The translations under genes were made by a program, and so were the position numbers. Positions 1 to 6,589 of a DNA stretch of 25,544 bases are shown in pieces (the first letter of the stretch is position 1; each line of letters begins with the position of its first letter). This DNA comes from Verrucomicrobiota bacterium (GTDB lineage: Bacteria > Verrucomicrobiota > Verrucomicrobiia > Limisphaerales > AV2), in assembly GCA_003219345.1 (NCBI GenBank), contig QHOP01000310.1, forward strand, positions 1-25,544, given 5' to 3'. The notes under the pieces were generated by a model, which ran no database searches, had not been told where the DNA came from, and saw nothing but the letters and a program-made list of their open reading frames with translations.

Positions 1-678
1 ATGCGCGTTTGTCTCCCGCGAATCAATCAAGGCCGACCGCAAAGTGAGACGAGTGTCGGCGGAAAAATCCACCGGCGCGGTCAACGTCATTTCCCCGCCT
101 GTCGCCGGATGTCTCAAAGTCAGCTCCTGCGCGTGCAGATGGACGCGCGCTGCGGGTGCGCCCCCGTAAAGCGTGTCGCCGAGGATGGGAAAACCGCTCG
201 CCGCGGCATGAACGCGGATTTGATGCGTCTTGCCGGTCAGGGGTTCGGCTTCGACCAATGTCCCGTCGGACGATGAACGCACCACGTGAAAACATGTCTC
301 CGCCTGTTCGCCTCCCGCGTGGGTCGGCCGCGCCACATATTTTTCACCGGCGCGAACCAACGCGGATTTTACCGCCAGTTCCTTTCGTCGCACCGGCCGG
401 TCCGTCAGCAGGAGATATTTTTTCCGGACGCTGCCTCCGGTGAACTGTTCGGTCAGCGCACGGTTGGCCAGTTCAGTTTTGGAGAAAACAATGACGCCTG
501 ACGTCTCCTTGTCGAGCCGGTGAATGATGGCCAACTGCGCCCAGTGCGGCTCATGGTGTCGCAGCCAGTCGTAAATCCCCTCGCCCGCATACGGGCGTGG
601 CGCGTGCGTGTTCAGGCCGGCCGGTTTGTTGACCGCCAGCAGATACTCGTCTTCAAAAATGACGCAGGGCACGCTCAC
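1..678 (-). CDS. RluA-family pseudouridine synthase (3' end cut by window edge)
   Basis: This gene would isomerise uridine to pseudouridine in rRNA or tRNA; the exact target cannot be assigned. The minus-strand reading frame stays open to the window edge. It shows the RluA-family landmarks: an N-terminal segment with VNKPAGL, the catalytic motif HRLDKETSG (Asp is the family nucleophile), and the later GKTHQIRVH motif. No N-terminal S4 RNA-binding domain is visible, so it resembles the short forms of the family. The GTG start is chosen because it overlaps the stop of the upstream CPBP gene as GTGA (675-678), implying translational coupling. At least 226 codons are present and most of the domain is covered. 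The family call is firm; the subfamily (RluA, RluD or TruC-like) is open. Confidence 0.88.
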   Translation of the reverse strand, partial: MSVPCVIFEDEYLLAVNKPAGLNTHAPRPYAGEGIYDWLRHHEPHWAQLAIIHRLDKETSGVIVFSKTELANRALTEQFTGGSVRKKYLLLTDRPVRRKELAVKSALVRAGEKYVARPTHAGGEQAETCFHVVRSSSDGTLVEAEPLTGKTHQIRVHAAASGFPILGDTLYGGAPAARVHLHAQELTLRHPATGGEMTLTAPVDFSADTRLTLRSALIDSRETNAH

Positions 679-1343
679 CAGAATTTCCACGCTCCTTGCC
701 AGACGACCCACAACGCGAGCAGCAGATTGGTCATGGCGTGAGCGCTGATCGCGTCGCCCAAACGCTTTTTCCAACAGACCAGGCCTTGATAGGCCAAGGC
801 GCAGAGCATCCCGGCGAGCCATTCATAATGCGCGAAGCCGAAGAGAGCAGACGTAACGAGAAATGGCGTCCAACTGAACCACCCCAGCGGCACGGATTGG
901 AAGTCCGGCTTCGCGATGTATCGGTACAGCCATGAACGATAAAACACTTCTTCGAGCGGCGGAACCACAATCGAGGAGCCGAGGGTGCGAACGACGATGA
1001 ACATCCAGGCCCAGGCCGAGCTTTGCCCGTAGGTCTTGTTCGGGTTCCATTCGCCGCCGCTTTTGCCAAACTTCGGATAAAGATCGTCCACCCCAACCCA
1101 GATGACGAACACCGCTACGCCCACAACAACAGATTCCCAACTGAACTGCCACTGCATCTCTGCGACGAGCGGCCGCATGAACCAGATCAACCACGCTCCC
1201 ACGATTGTCTTCGCGAAATAAAACCAGTAGCGCGATGCTTCACCGAACTTTCCCTGGCAAAACGTCAACGCAACGAAAATGGCGAACGGCACGACACGCG
1301 CCAGCAGGGGTGAGGCTTCAAGTTTCTTGAAAATCGAATTCAT
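675..1343 (-). CDS. CPBP/CAAX-type intramembrane protease-related protein
   Basis: A 222-residue multi-pass membrane protein with about six hydrophobic segments. It carries the signatures of the CPBP (Abi/Rce1-like) family: PPLEEVFYRSWLYR, with the paired glutamates and the arginine, and later FGFAHYEWLAGM and SAHAMTNL with conserved histidines. These residues form the putative metal-dependent glutamate protease site in the membrane. The architecture resembles the CAAX prenyl protease-related proteins found with exosortase/PEP-CTERM systems, but that subfamily assignment is recalled, not computed. Its stop overlaps the GTG of the pseudouridine synthase, and the GspB-like gene lies 137 bp upstream on the same strand. 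Substrates are unknown; immunity-type roles are also known for the wider family. Confidence 0.8.
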   Translation of the reverse strand: MNSIFKKLEASPLLARVVPFAIFVALTFCQGKFGEASRYWFYFAKTIVGAWLIWFMRPLVAEMQWQFSWESVVVGVAVFVIWVGVDDLYPKFGKSGGEWNPNKTYGQSSAWAWMFIVVRTLGSSIVVPPLEEVFYRSWLYRYIAKPDFQSVPLGWFSWTPFLVTSALFGFAHYEWLAGMLCALAYQGLVCWKKRLGDAISAHAMTNLLLALWVVWQGAWKFW

Positions 1344-1480
1344 GGGAAGAGCCGCCGCTTCCAGGTGGGTTAGTGTCGCGCAGATATCGGCGGCAGCGAG
1401 TCAAGTGGGAATGCGTGGAGCCAAGGAGAACGCCGGACGCGAGGCAAAAGGGTTCATGAGTGGCGGTGAAATTCTGACAC

Positions 1481-2131
1481 TCACAATCGCGGCAACCGCA
1501 GCACATTCGTCTCTCCGTTCCGTTCGACCGTGACTGACTGGCGTTCAATCTTCGTCACGCGCGCTCCACGAATTTCGTCGCCGACGTACAGCAACTCGCC
1601 GTTGATGCCGGCGAGCGGTTTGGTCTCGCTAAAGATGATGCTCTGCAACTTCAAATCGGCAAAGGGAGACGGCGGCGCGGGAGCGGCAACGTTCGGCGGT
1701 GGCGCAAGGGCCGCGGCATTCGTCTGCGGCGCCGAGCTCGGCGCGTTGATTGACACCGCTTGCGCCAGCGCTTCCGATTGTGGAGGCGCGACTGAATTCG
1801 TTCGCACGACGATGTTCGTGCTGACTTTGATGGGTTGCTTCCGTTGGACCGGTTTCGCGGACGTTTTTGATTTTTCCGTTGACGCAGTGGTTGATTCATC
1901 AATGACTCCGGCCGTTCGATGAGATTCCCCGCTGCTGCGCCACCATTTCCAGAAAAACCATCCTGACAACGCCAGGGCCGCAACCAATAGAACCGCCAGC
2001 GCAAAGCGCAAAGAATAATTCGGCCGCGCCGCGTAATCCACCGGCTGCAACGGCACGGTTGGCTGGCCGCCGAATGGATTTTGTTGTTGGCCCTGCCTGG
2101 CGCGTTTCAAAGCGTCGTTAATCAGGCTCAT
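1481..2131 (-). CDS. GspB-like type II secretion accessory protein
   Basis: A 216-residue single-pass inner-membrane protein. It begins with MSLINDALKRARQ, a typical opening for GspB/ExeB-like proteins. One membrane helix (about residues 42-62, ending GWFFWKWW) is followed by a Ser/Thr/Lys stretch and an Ala/Pro-rich periplasmic linker to about residue 155. A compact C-terminal domain (KLQSIIFSETKPLAGINGELLYVGDEI to the end) matches the GspB C-terminal pattern. In known systems GspB partners the ATPase GspA/ExeA to place the type II secretion secretin through the peptidoglycan. Here the start overlaps the stop of the ExeA-like gene as ATGA (2128-2131), so the two products are probably made stoichiometrically. 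No secretin or other Gsp core gene is in view. The family call rests on both termini and on the partner. Confidence 0.82.
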   Translation of the reverse strand: MSLINDALKRARQGQQQNPFGGQPTVPLQPVDYAARPNYSLRFALAVLLVAALALSGWFFWKWWRSSGESHRTAGVIDESTTASTEKSKTSAKPVQRKQPIKVSTNIVVRTNSVAPPQSEALAQAVSINAPSSAPQTNAAALAPPPNVAAPAPPSPFADLKLQSIIFSETKPLAGINGELLYVGDEIRGARVTKIERQSVTVERNGETNVLRLPRL

Positions 2132-2943
2132 ACGTTAATCCGGCCTTCCAGCTCGCGCACGGCACGACCGACCATGCGATAATCGATGCCATCGCGCTGC
2201 TCGACGTAGCCGGCGAGGAGACATTTGTCACAGACGGCATTGATCAGACGCGGAATGCCGCGGCTGTAATTGTAAATTCGCCACAAGGCGCCGGCAGTAA
2301 AATAAAACGTGCCGGTCGCGCCGGACACCACCAGGCGATGCTCGATGTACGGCCACAGTTCGGCCCGCGTCAGCGGCGCGAGGTGAAAGCGCACGGTGAT
2401 CCGCTGTCGCAATTGGCGGAGAATGGGATCGTCCAAACGCGAGCGCAATTCGGGCTGCCCCATCAGGACGATCTGCAACAGCTTGCGGTCTTCGGTTTCA
2501 AGATTCGACAATAGCCGGATGTGCTCAAGCTGGTGGTTGGTCAGATTTTGCGCCTCGTCGATGATCAACACCGCGTCGCGGCCCGCCGCGGCTTGTTCGA
2601 TGAGAAACTCGTTCAACATCGCGCGCGTCTCCAGCACGCCGAGTCCCGCCGCTGCGAGGCCAAATTCGATGGCGACGGCTTTCACCAGCAGCTCCGGGTC
2701 AGGCGGCGGATTGAAGATGAGCGCGCTGGCCCACGAATCCCCGAGCGCTTCGAGCATCGCCCGGCAGACTGTCGTTTTGCCCGCGCCAACCTCGCCGGTC
2801 AACTGCACGAAGCCCTTCCGCTCGCGAATGCCGTAGAGCAGATGGTTGAAGGCCTCGCGATGTTTCGCGCTGAAAAAAAGAAACCGCGGATTGGGCGTCA
2901 TCTCGAACGGCGGTTCCTTCAGGCCGTAATATTCCAGATACAC
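2128..2943 (-). CDS. ExeA/GspA-like AAA ATPase
   Basis: A 271-residue ATPase with the classic ExeA opening MYLEYYGLKEPPFEMTPNPRFLF. It has a Walker A motif GEVGAGKT (residues 50-57) and a Walker B motif VLIIDEAQNL (about 125-134). The helical region that follows has sensor-like arginines (LRQRITVRFHL). The family includes GspA/ExeA, secretion ATPases of PEP-CTERM loci, and transposon TniB-like proteins. The downstream overlap with a GspB-like gene makes the secretion role by far the likeliest. Unlike Aeromonas ExeA, it ends soon after the ATPase module: there is no transmembrane helix or peptidoglycan-binding domain, so envelope contact must come through the GspB-like partner. The start is GTG at 2943. 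There is a 103-bp gap to the upstream hisC stop, and that gap contains an inverted repeat. Confidence 0.88.
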   Translation of the reverse strand: MYLEYYGLKEPPFEMTPNPRFLFFSAKHREAFNHLLYGIRERKGFVQLTGEVGAGKTTVCRAMLEALGDSWASALIFNPPPDPELLVKAVAIEFGLAAAGLGVLETRAMLNEFLIEQAAAGRDAVLIIDEAQNLTNHQLEHIRLLSNLETEDRKLLQIVLMGQPELRSRLDDPILRQLRQRITVRFHLAPLTRAELWPYIEHRLVVSGATGTFYFTAGALWRIYNYSRGIPRLINAVCDKCLLAGYVEQRDGIDYRMVGRAVRELEGRINV

Positions 2944-2998
2944 GCAGATTGTTTAACGAAGAACGCGAAATGAGAAAAGGAAAACGTTCCGCCCCCCT

Positions 2999-3050
2999 GT
3001 AGCCACCGAGGTAACGAGTTGGCCGTCGGCCTTCTCACCTCGACGGCTAC
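2999..3050. repeat. Inverted repeat at the hisC stop codon (diverged copy of the hisC-internal element)
   Basis: The left end GTAGCCACCGAGGTAACGAG and the reverse complement of the right end, GTAGCCGTCGAGGTGAGAAG, agree at about 15 of 20 positions. They would fold around a GC-rich centre (TTGGCCGTCGGCC). The outer end supplies the TAG stop of hisC (3047-3049), so the element begins exactly where the gene ends. The outer sequence GTAGCCRYCGA is shared with the elements at 3802-3889 and 24600-24669. It may terminate hisC transcription, but no clear T-run follows. Confidence 0.6.
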
Positions 3051-4219
3051 CGGAGAATCGCGCGAACGGCCTTCACCAACGCCTCCACTTCGGCATCCTT
3101 GTTGATGGTGATGCGCAGAAAATCCTTCGTCTCAGGACAATTGAACCAACGCACAAGAATCTTTCGCTCGCGCAGTTTCTGGAGCCAGCCGTTGGCCGGG
3201 AAGGCCGGCGGGCGAACGAAAAGAAAATTGGTCCGGCTCGGAAGCACGCGAAAACCCAGCACCGTCAGCTCGCGCGCCACTTGCTCGCGTGTCGCAATGA
3301 TGCGTTGGAAGTTTTTCCGGTAGTAAGCGATGTCATCGAGCGTCGCCAGCGCGGCAACCTGACCGAGGCCGTTGACGTTGTAACTGTCGCGGACTTTGTC
3401 GAGCGCAGAGATGAGCTCGGGGTGACCGACAAAGTAGCCGACTCGCTGGAAACAAAGCGAGTATGCCTTCGAGAACGTCCGCGAGACGATGACGTGCGGA
3501 TATTTCAACGCCAGCTTCAGCGCGTTCTCCTCCGCGAAATCCACGTAGGCTTCGTCCAGAATCATGACGCCGCGTTGCGCCCGGCAAAGCGCCTCGAGTT
3601 CCGCCGTCGAGTAACCGCGACCGCTCGGCGCGTTCGGGCTGGTGATGAACGTGAGCGCCGCGCCAAAATCCCAACGACCGTCGCGGCGCAGCTCTTTGAC
3701 CGTTGGCATGGAGAAATCCGGCTTGAGCGGGACAGGATTTCCAAGCGCGCCGTGAATTTCCGCCAGCACCGGATAAAGCGAGTAGCTGGGCGTGAAATAC
3801 TGAACCGTCCGTAGCCGCCGACGTGAGGAGGCGGATTCGTGGGTGGCTTTGCTCGTCCGCCTCCTCACGTCGGCGGCTACAGACGGTTCCACAAACGCCC
3901 GCGTCGCCAGCGCCAACAATTCATCCGAGCCGTTGCCGACAACGACGTTCCCCGGTTTGCACCCATGAAACTTCGCCAGCTTTTCGCGCAGTGGTTGAGC
4001 GGTTGGATTCGGATACAGACGCAGCCGTCCGTCCACCACCATTTTTACCGCCTGTAACACTTTGGGCGATGGCGGATAGGGATTCTCGTTCGTGTTGAGC
4101 TTGATCAACCCCTTGATCTTCGGCTGCTCGCCGGGTACGTAGGCGTGCAAGTCGCGCACGAGCGGGCGAACCAACGAACGCGGAGTGCGGAGCGCGGAAT
4201 GCGGAATTGTCCTTGGCAT
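3047..4219 (-). CDS. hisC: Histidinol-phosphate aminotransferase with an in-frame repeat insertion
   Basis: A PLP-dependent fold-type I transaminase that converts imidazole-acetol phosphate and glutamate to histidinol phosphate. Visible landmarks in the 390-residue product are NTNENPYPPSP (about 43-53), GNGSDE (95-100), YFTPSYSLYP (141-150), TSPNAPSG (193-200), LDEAYVDF (221-228) and SRTFSKAY with PLP lysine K251. Between FVEP and YFTPSY there are 28 residues where E. coli HisC has about six. The extra stretch (about 113-138, Arg/Ser-rich) is encoded by a perfect long inverted repeat. The first 15 residues come from a heptamer repeat. The start at 4219 is preferred because an alternative at 4270 would run into the hicA gene, which ends at 4240. 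The gene lies downstream of hisD but is separated from it by a pilin-like gene and hicBA. Whether the enzyme tolerates the insertion is not visible from sequence, but the frame is intact. Confidence 0.93.
   Translation of the reverse strand: MPRTIPHSALRTPRSLVRPLVRDLHAYVPGEQPKIKGLIKLNTNENPYPPSPKVLQAVKMVVDGRLRLYPNPTAQPLREKLAKFHGCKPGNVVVGNGSDELLALATRAFVEPSVAADVRRRTSKATHESASSRRRLRTVQYFTPSYSLYPVLAEIHGALGNPVPLKPDFSMPTVKELRRDGRWDFGAALTFITSPNAPSGRGYSTAELEALCRAQRGVMILDEAYVDFAEENALKLALKYPHVIVSRTFSKAYSLCFQRVGYFVGHPELISALDKVRDSYNVNGLGQVAALATLDDIAYYRKNFQRIIATREQVARELTVLGFRVLPSRTNFLFVRPPAFPANGWLQKLRERKILVRWFNCPETKDFLRITINKDAEVEALVKAVRAILR
3802..3889. repeat. Long inverted repeat inside the hisC coding region
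   Basis: The two 25-bp core arms, 3811-3835 and 3856-3880, are perfect reverse complements; each begins or ends with GTAGCCGCCGACGTGAGG. They surround a 20-nt spacer (3836-3855). An additional 8-bp match (GAACCGTC at 3802-3809 against GACGGTTC at 3882-3889) extends each arm after one mismatched pair. The element is read through in frame as the Arg/Ser-rich HisC segment SVAADVRRRTSK followed by ATHESASSRRRLRT. A close copy with single-base differences sits at 24600-24669. Confidence 0.9.
4180..4207. repeat. Heptamer array forming the 5' codons of hisC
   Basis: There are four consecutive 7-nt units on the plus strand: GCGGAGT, GCGGAGC, GCGGAAT and GCGGAAT. A fifth partial unit (4175-4179) follows the same period. 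On the coding (minus) strand the units read NNTCCGC and encode IPHSALRTPRS, the extreme N-terminus of HisC. The period and base pattern are shared with arrays at 21184-21211 and 8565-8657. Confidence 0.75.
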
Positions 4220-4239
4220 AGTGAGCGGACTGGCGCGTC

Positions 4240-4425
4240 TCAAGGCGGTGAAACCTCCAAATCCTTGCAAATCTTCCGGGCGGTGAACTCAATGATTTCG
4301 CGATGATGCGGGACTGCCGAAACCTTCCTCTTCGCGCGATTTACGTAGATCGTGTGGTTGCCACCTTCACGAAGGAACTCGCAGCCGTGACGTTCCGGAT
4401 GGCGGATGGGATCCCGCCGCTTCAT
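4240..4425 (-). CDS. hicA: HicA-family mRNA interferase toxin
   Basis: A 61-residue protein with the HicA double-stranded-RNA-binding-like fold signature. It contains an N-terminal MKRRDPIRHPERHGCEFLREGG, then GGNHTIYVN with the catalytic-type histidine (H24), then KVSAVPHHREI and a C-terminal ARKICKDLEV. Members of the family cleave mRNA when not bound by HicB. The gene starts inside the last codons of hicB (ATGA overlap at 4422-4425) and ends 20 bp before the preferred hisC start. Residue 10 is proline in a helix where a hydrophobic residue is more usual; this might weaken the toxin but is only an impression. Length and motifs are otherwise normal. Confidence 0.88.
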   Translation of the reverse strand: MKRRDPIRHPERHGCEFLREGGNHTIYVNRAKRKVSAVPHHREIIEFTARKICKDLEVSPP

Positions 4426-4646
4426 GCCGCGCCCAGCAACAGCGGCTCGCGGATGACCTCCTGACCGCGCAACTCTTCCTCAGCCAGCTCGCGATTGGCT
4501 TCCAGCACCATCACGACGGCCTCCGCCAGATTAGCCCGCGCTTCTTCCAGAGTGGCGCCCTGCGTGTTGGCGCCCGGCAACTCCTCGACAAACGCGGCGT
4601 AACCTTCAGGGAAGCGGCGGTAAACGGCGGTCAGCTTTAATTTCAT
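4422..4646 (-). CDS. hicB: HicB-family antitoxin (short form)
   Basis: A 74-residue protein with the partially degraded RNase H-like HicB fold: MKLKLTAVYRRFPEGYAAFVEELPGANTQGATLEEARANLAEAV. The EELPGANTQG turn and the TLEEARANL helix are the family hallmarks. It lacks a C-terminal helix-turn-helix or ribbon-helix-helix domain, so autoregulation, if any, would need another factor. It precedes hicA with a 4-bp overlap, the antitoxin-first order common in environmental hicBA pairs. A 171-bp repeat-bearing gap separates it from the pilin-like gene upstream. It probably neutralises the adjacent HicA by direct binding. Confidence 0.88.
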   Translation of the reverse strand: MKLKLTAVYRRFPEGYAAFVEELPGANTQGATLEEARANLAEAVVMVLEANRELAEEELRGQEVIREPLLLGAA

Positions 4647-4728
4647 GCTAACAGTTTAGCCGAGGCAGGGAGGCTTTGACAAGGAAAGTGCAGCATTTAT
4701 GTCGGCGAAGCTGCTGGTGAGCCATGTG

Positions 4729-4794
4729 CTGGTGGGGCGAGGCTACTGACAAGCCGGGCCACAAGCAGGCTCGCGAGTACGCTCGCCCCACCAG
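4729..4794. repeat. Inverted repeat between hicB and the GspG-like gene
   Basis: The 13-bp arm CTGGTGGGGCGAG (4729-4741) and its perfect reverse complement (4782-4794) enclose a 40-nt centre containing a second small palindrome-like segment (CTCGCGAG at 4770-4777). It lies within the 171-bp gap between hicB and the upstream gene. The minus-strand frame running through it looks like an artefact of the repeat and is not called as a gene. A role as a mobile palindromic element or transcript-end structure is possible. Confidence 0.65.
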
Positions 4795-4817
4795 TCCGGC
4801 CAACAAAGAGGGGTGAG

Positions 4818-5198
4818 CTATGCAGGTGGCTCTACTCTTTCGCCCTTCCGAAACCATCGATCTGGTGCAGCAACAGTAATTACAAACCCATTCGTCAGGG
4901 GATGATATTCATACTTATCGCCAAATCGATTGTTTAATACTCGGTATCGTGCTATGTCGGCTTTCAATTCTGGCCTTATACCCAAGAGCAGTTCATCCAA
5001 CGAAGACGGATACCTGTTGTGGTCCTCTCGGTAAAGTTCTATAGCTCCTGCAAGATGATTAATACCCAGTTCCAAAGCGTCCCGGCGAGCCATTTCCTTG
5101 GCGCTTTTATTCACCATTGCTAATTCAGCGAGCGCAAGAAAAATCAGCACGCACAATAGTGTCACCAGAATTATTTTGTGCTTCGTAAGGCTTTTCAT
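4818..5198 (-). CDS. Stand-alone GspG-like (type II secretion pseudopilin-type) protein
   Basis: A 126-residue protein with a short basic N-terminus (MKSLTKHK), one hydrophobic helix (about residues 9-28) and an extended helix. A small periplasmic domain follows with LYREDHNRYPSSLDELLLG, the pattern of the GspG C-terminal domain, where proline and tyrosine precede the beta region. The usual prepilin peptidase site (Gly-Phe-Thr-Leu-Ile-Glu) is absent, so it may remain a membrane-anchored protein rather than a processed pilin. The ATG overlaps the TGA stop of hisD (5195-5198), so the two are translationally coupled despite unrelated functions. The start is fixed by this overlap; the longer frame upstream is only a shadow of hisD. 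The exact role is unknown. Confidence 0.72.
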   Translation of the reverse strand: MKSLTKHKIILVTLLCVLIFLALAELAMVNKSAKEMARRDALELGINHLAGAIELYREDHNRYPSSLDELLLGIRPELKADIARYRVLNNRFGDKYEYHPLTNGFVITVAAPDRWFRKGERVEPPA

Positions 5199-6496
5199 TC
5201 TGAAATCGACGACCTTATTTCCCCCGATCTCCCATGCGCATCCAGTCCCTCGACCTCGGCGAACTTCCGCACCGTCGGTAACGATTTCTTGAGCGCAGCG
5301 CGACTGTATTCCACCACACTGGTGCGGCGCTGAAACTGGTCCGCGGTCAGGCCGGCGAACGACACGCCCGCGCCGCCGGTCGGCAGTTCGTGGCTCGGAC
5401 CGGCCACGTAATCGCCCAACACCGTCGGCGAATACGGGCCGAGGAAGATCGCGCCCGCGGTCACGATCCGTTGCGCGACTCTCGCCGCGCCGCGCGTCAT
5501 GATCTCGCAATGCTCCGGCGCGAGCTGGTTCACCAGGTCGATCCCCTGCTCCAGCGTCTTCACATGAATCAGCCAGCCGTTGTTCGCGAGTGCTTTCGCG
5601 ATGAATTCGCGCCGCGACAGTTTCGGCAATTGCTGCTCAATTTCCCGCTCCACGTCGCGCAGCAGCGGACCGGAATTCGTCAGCAACCAGACCCGCTCGT
5701 AACCCGAGCCATGCTCGGCCTGCGCCAGCAAATCGGCGGCGACGAACTTTGCCGTCGCCGTGTCGTCCGCCAGCACCAGCACTTCGCTCGGGCCGGGCAG
5801 AAGATCAATCGCCACGTGGCCAAACAGAAGCCGTTTCGCCGCCACCACGTAGGCGTTGCCCGGGCCAAAAATCTTTTGCACATGCCGAATGGTCGCCGTC
5901 CCATAAGTCATCGCGGCGATTGCCTGTGCGCCGCCCGCGCGATAAATCTCCGTCGCGCCAGCCGCCCGCGCCGCGTATAGCAAAGCGGGATTAATGCCGC
6001 CATCCTTGGCGCACGGCGTGCAAACGACGATTTCCGGACAGCCCGCGACCTTCGCCAGCGTCACCGTCATCAGCGCGGTTGAAACCAGCGGCGCAGTGCC
6101 GCCTGGAATGTAAACGCCGACGCGTTGAAACGGATCGAATTTCTCGCCGACCTTTGCCCCTTGCGCGTTTTTCGCCGACCAGTTTTTGCGCAGCGATTTG
6201 CGACTGAAGAACTCGACGTTGTCGCGTGTGGTCTCGACCGCCGCCCGCAGAGGATTATCAGCGCGCAGTGAGGCGGCGAGTAATTCCGCCTTGGTCACCG
6301 CCAATTGGTGTATGGACAACTTCGCGCCGTCAAACCGCTCGGCCAGTTCGAGCAACGCCGCGTCGCCGCGGGTGTAAACGTCCTGAAGAATGACCCGCGT
6401 CCGTTCCTCGATCACCGGGTCAAACAGGCTGCTTTGCGTCGTCAACGCGCGCAGTTTGCCGGCAAACGATTTGTCAGTGTGGTGGAGAACGTTCAT
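5195..6496 (-). CDS. hisD: Histidinol dehydrogenase
   Basis: A zinc enzyme that catalyses the last two NAD-dependent oxidations from histidinol to histidine. At 433 residues the length is normal for the family. Visible hallmarks include PGGTAPLVSTALM (about 131-143), YRAGGAQAIAAMTYGT (185-200) and KIFGPGNAYVVAAK (208-221). The zinc ligands correspond to Q259, H262, D362 and H421, and the catalytic pair is E328-H329 in LAPEHCEI. It is first in the minus-strand his cluster, with a plausible promoter just upstream (6506-6534). Its stop overlaps the start of a GspG-like gene, and hisC lies further downstream. Everything needed for activity appears to be present. Confidence 0.97.
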   Translation of the reverse strand: MNVLHHTDKSFAGKLRALTTQSSLFDPVIEERTRVILQDVYTRGDAALLELAERFDGAKLSIHQLAVTKAELLAASLRADNPLRAAVETTRDNVEFFSRKSLRKNWSAKNAQGAKVGEKFDPFQRVGVYIPGGTAPLVSTALMTVTLAKVAGCPEIVVCTPCAKDGGINPALLYAARAAGATEIYRAGGAQAIAAMTYGTATIRHVQKIFGPGNAYVVAAKRLLFGHVAIDLLPGPSEVLVLADDTATAKFVAADLLAQAEHGSGYERVWLLTNSGPLLRDVEREIEQQLPKLSRREFIAKALANNGWLIHVKTLEQGIDLVNQLAPEHCEIMTRGAARVAQRIVTAGAIFLGPYSPTVLGDYVAGPSHELPTGGAGVSFAGLTADQFQRRTSVVEYSRAALKKSLPTVRKFAEVEGLDAHGRSGEIRSSISE

Positions 6497-6505
6497 GGCG
6501 CGGCG

Positions 6506-6534
6506 AAGTTAGAGGAAGCAGTTGGCAAAGTCAA
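6506..6534 (-). promoter_or_regulatory. Candidate sigma-70-type promoter for hisD
   Basis: On the minus strand, TTGACT (6534-6529) and TAACTT (6511-6506) are separated by 17 nt. The -10 box ends only 9 nt before the hisD ATG, so the transcript would be nearly leaderless. No Shine-Dalgarno sequence is seen upstream of the ATG, which fits that reading. This is motif matching only. Confidence 0.4.
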
Positions 6535-6589
6535 AACCTGCGGTCTTCCGGGTTGCGTCTTCTTTGCGTTGGTATAGTCTGACACCATT

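Noticed and set aside
4220..4270. Extended hisC start at 4270
   Set aside because: It would overlap hicA, and the added residues have no resemblance to HisC; 4219 is the better start.
4648..4857. Small minus-strand frame between hicB and the GspG-like gene
   Set aside because: Most of it is translated from the inverted repeat at 4729-4794; no start signal or family is seen.
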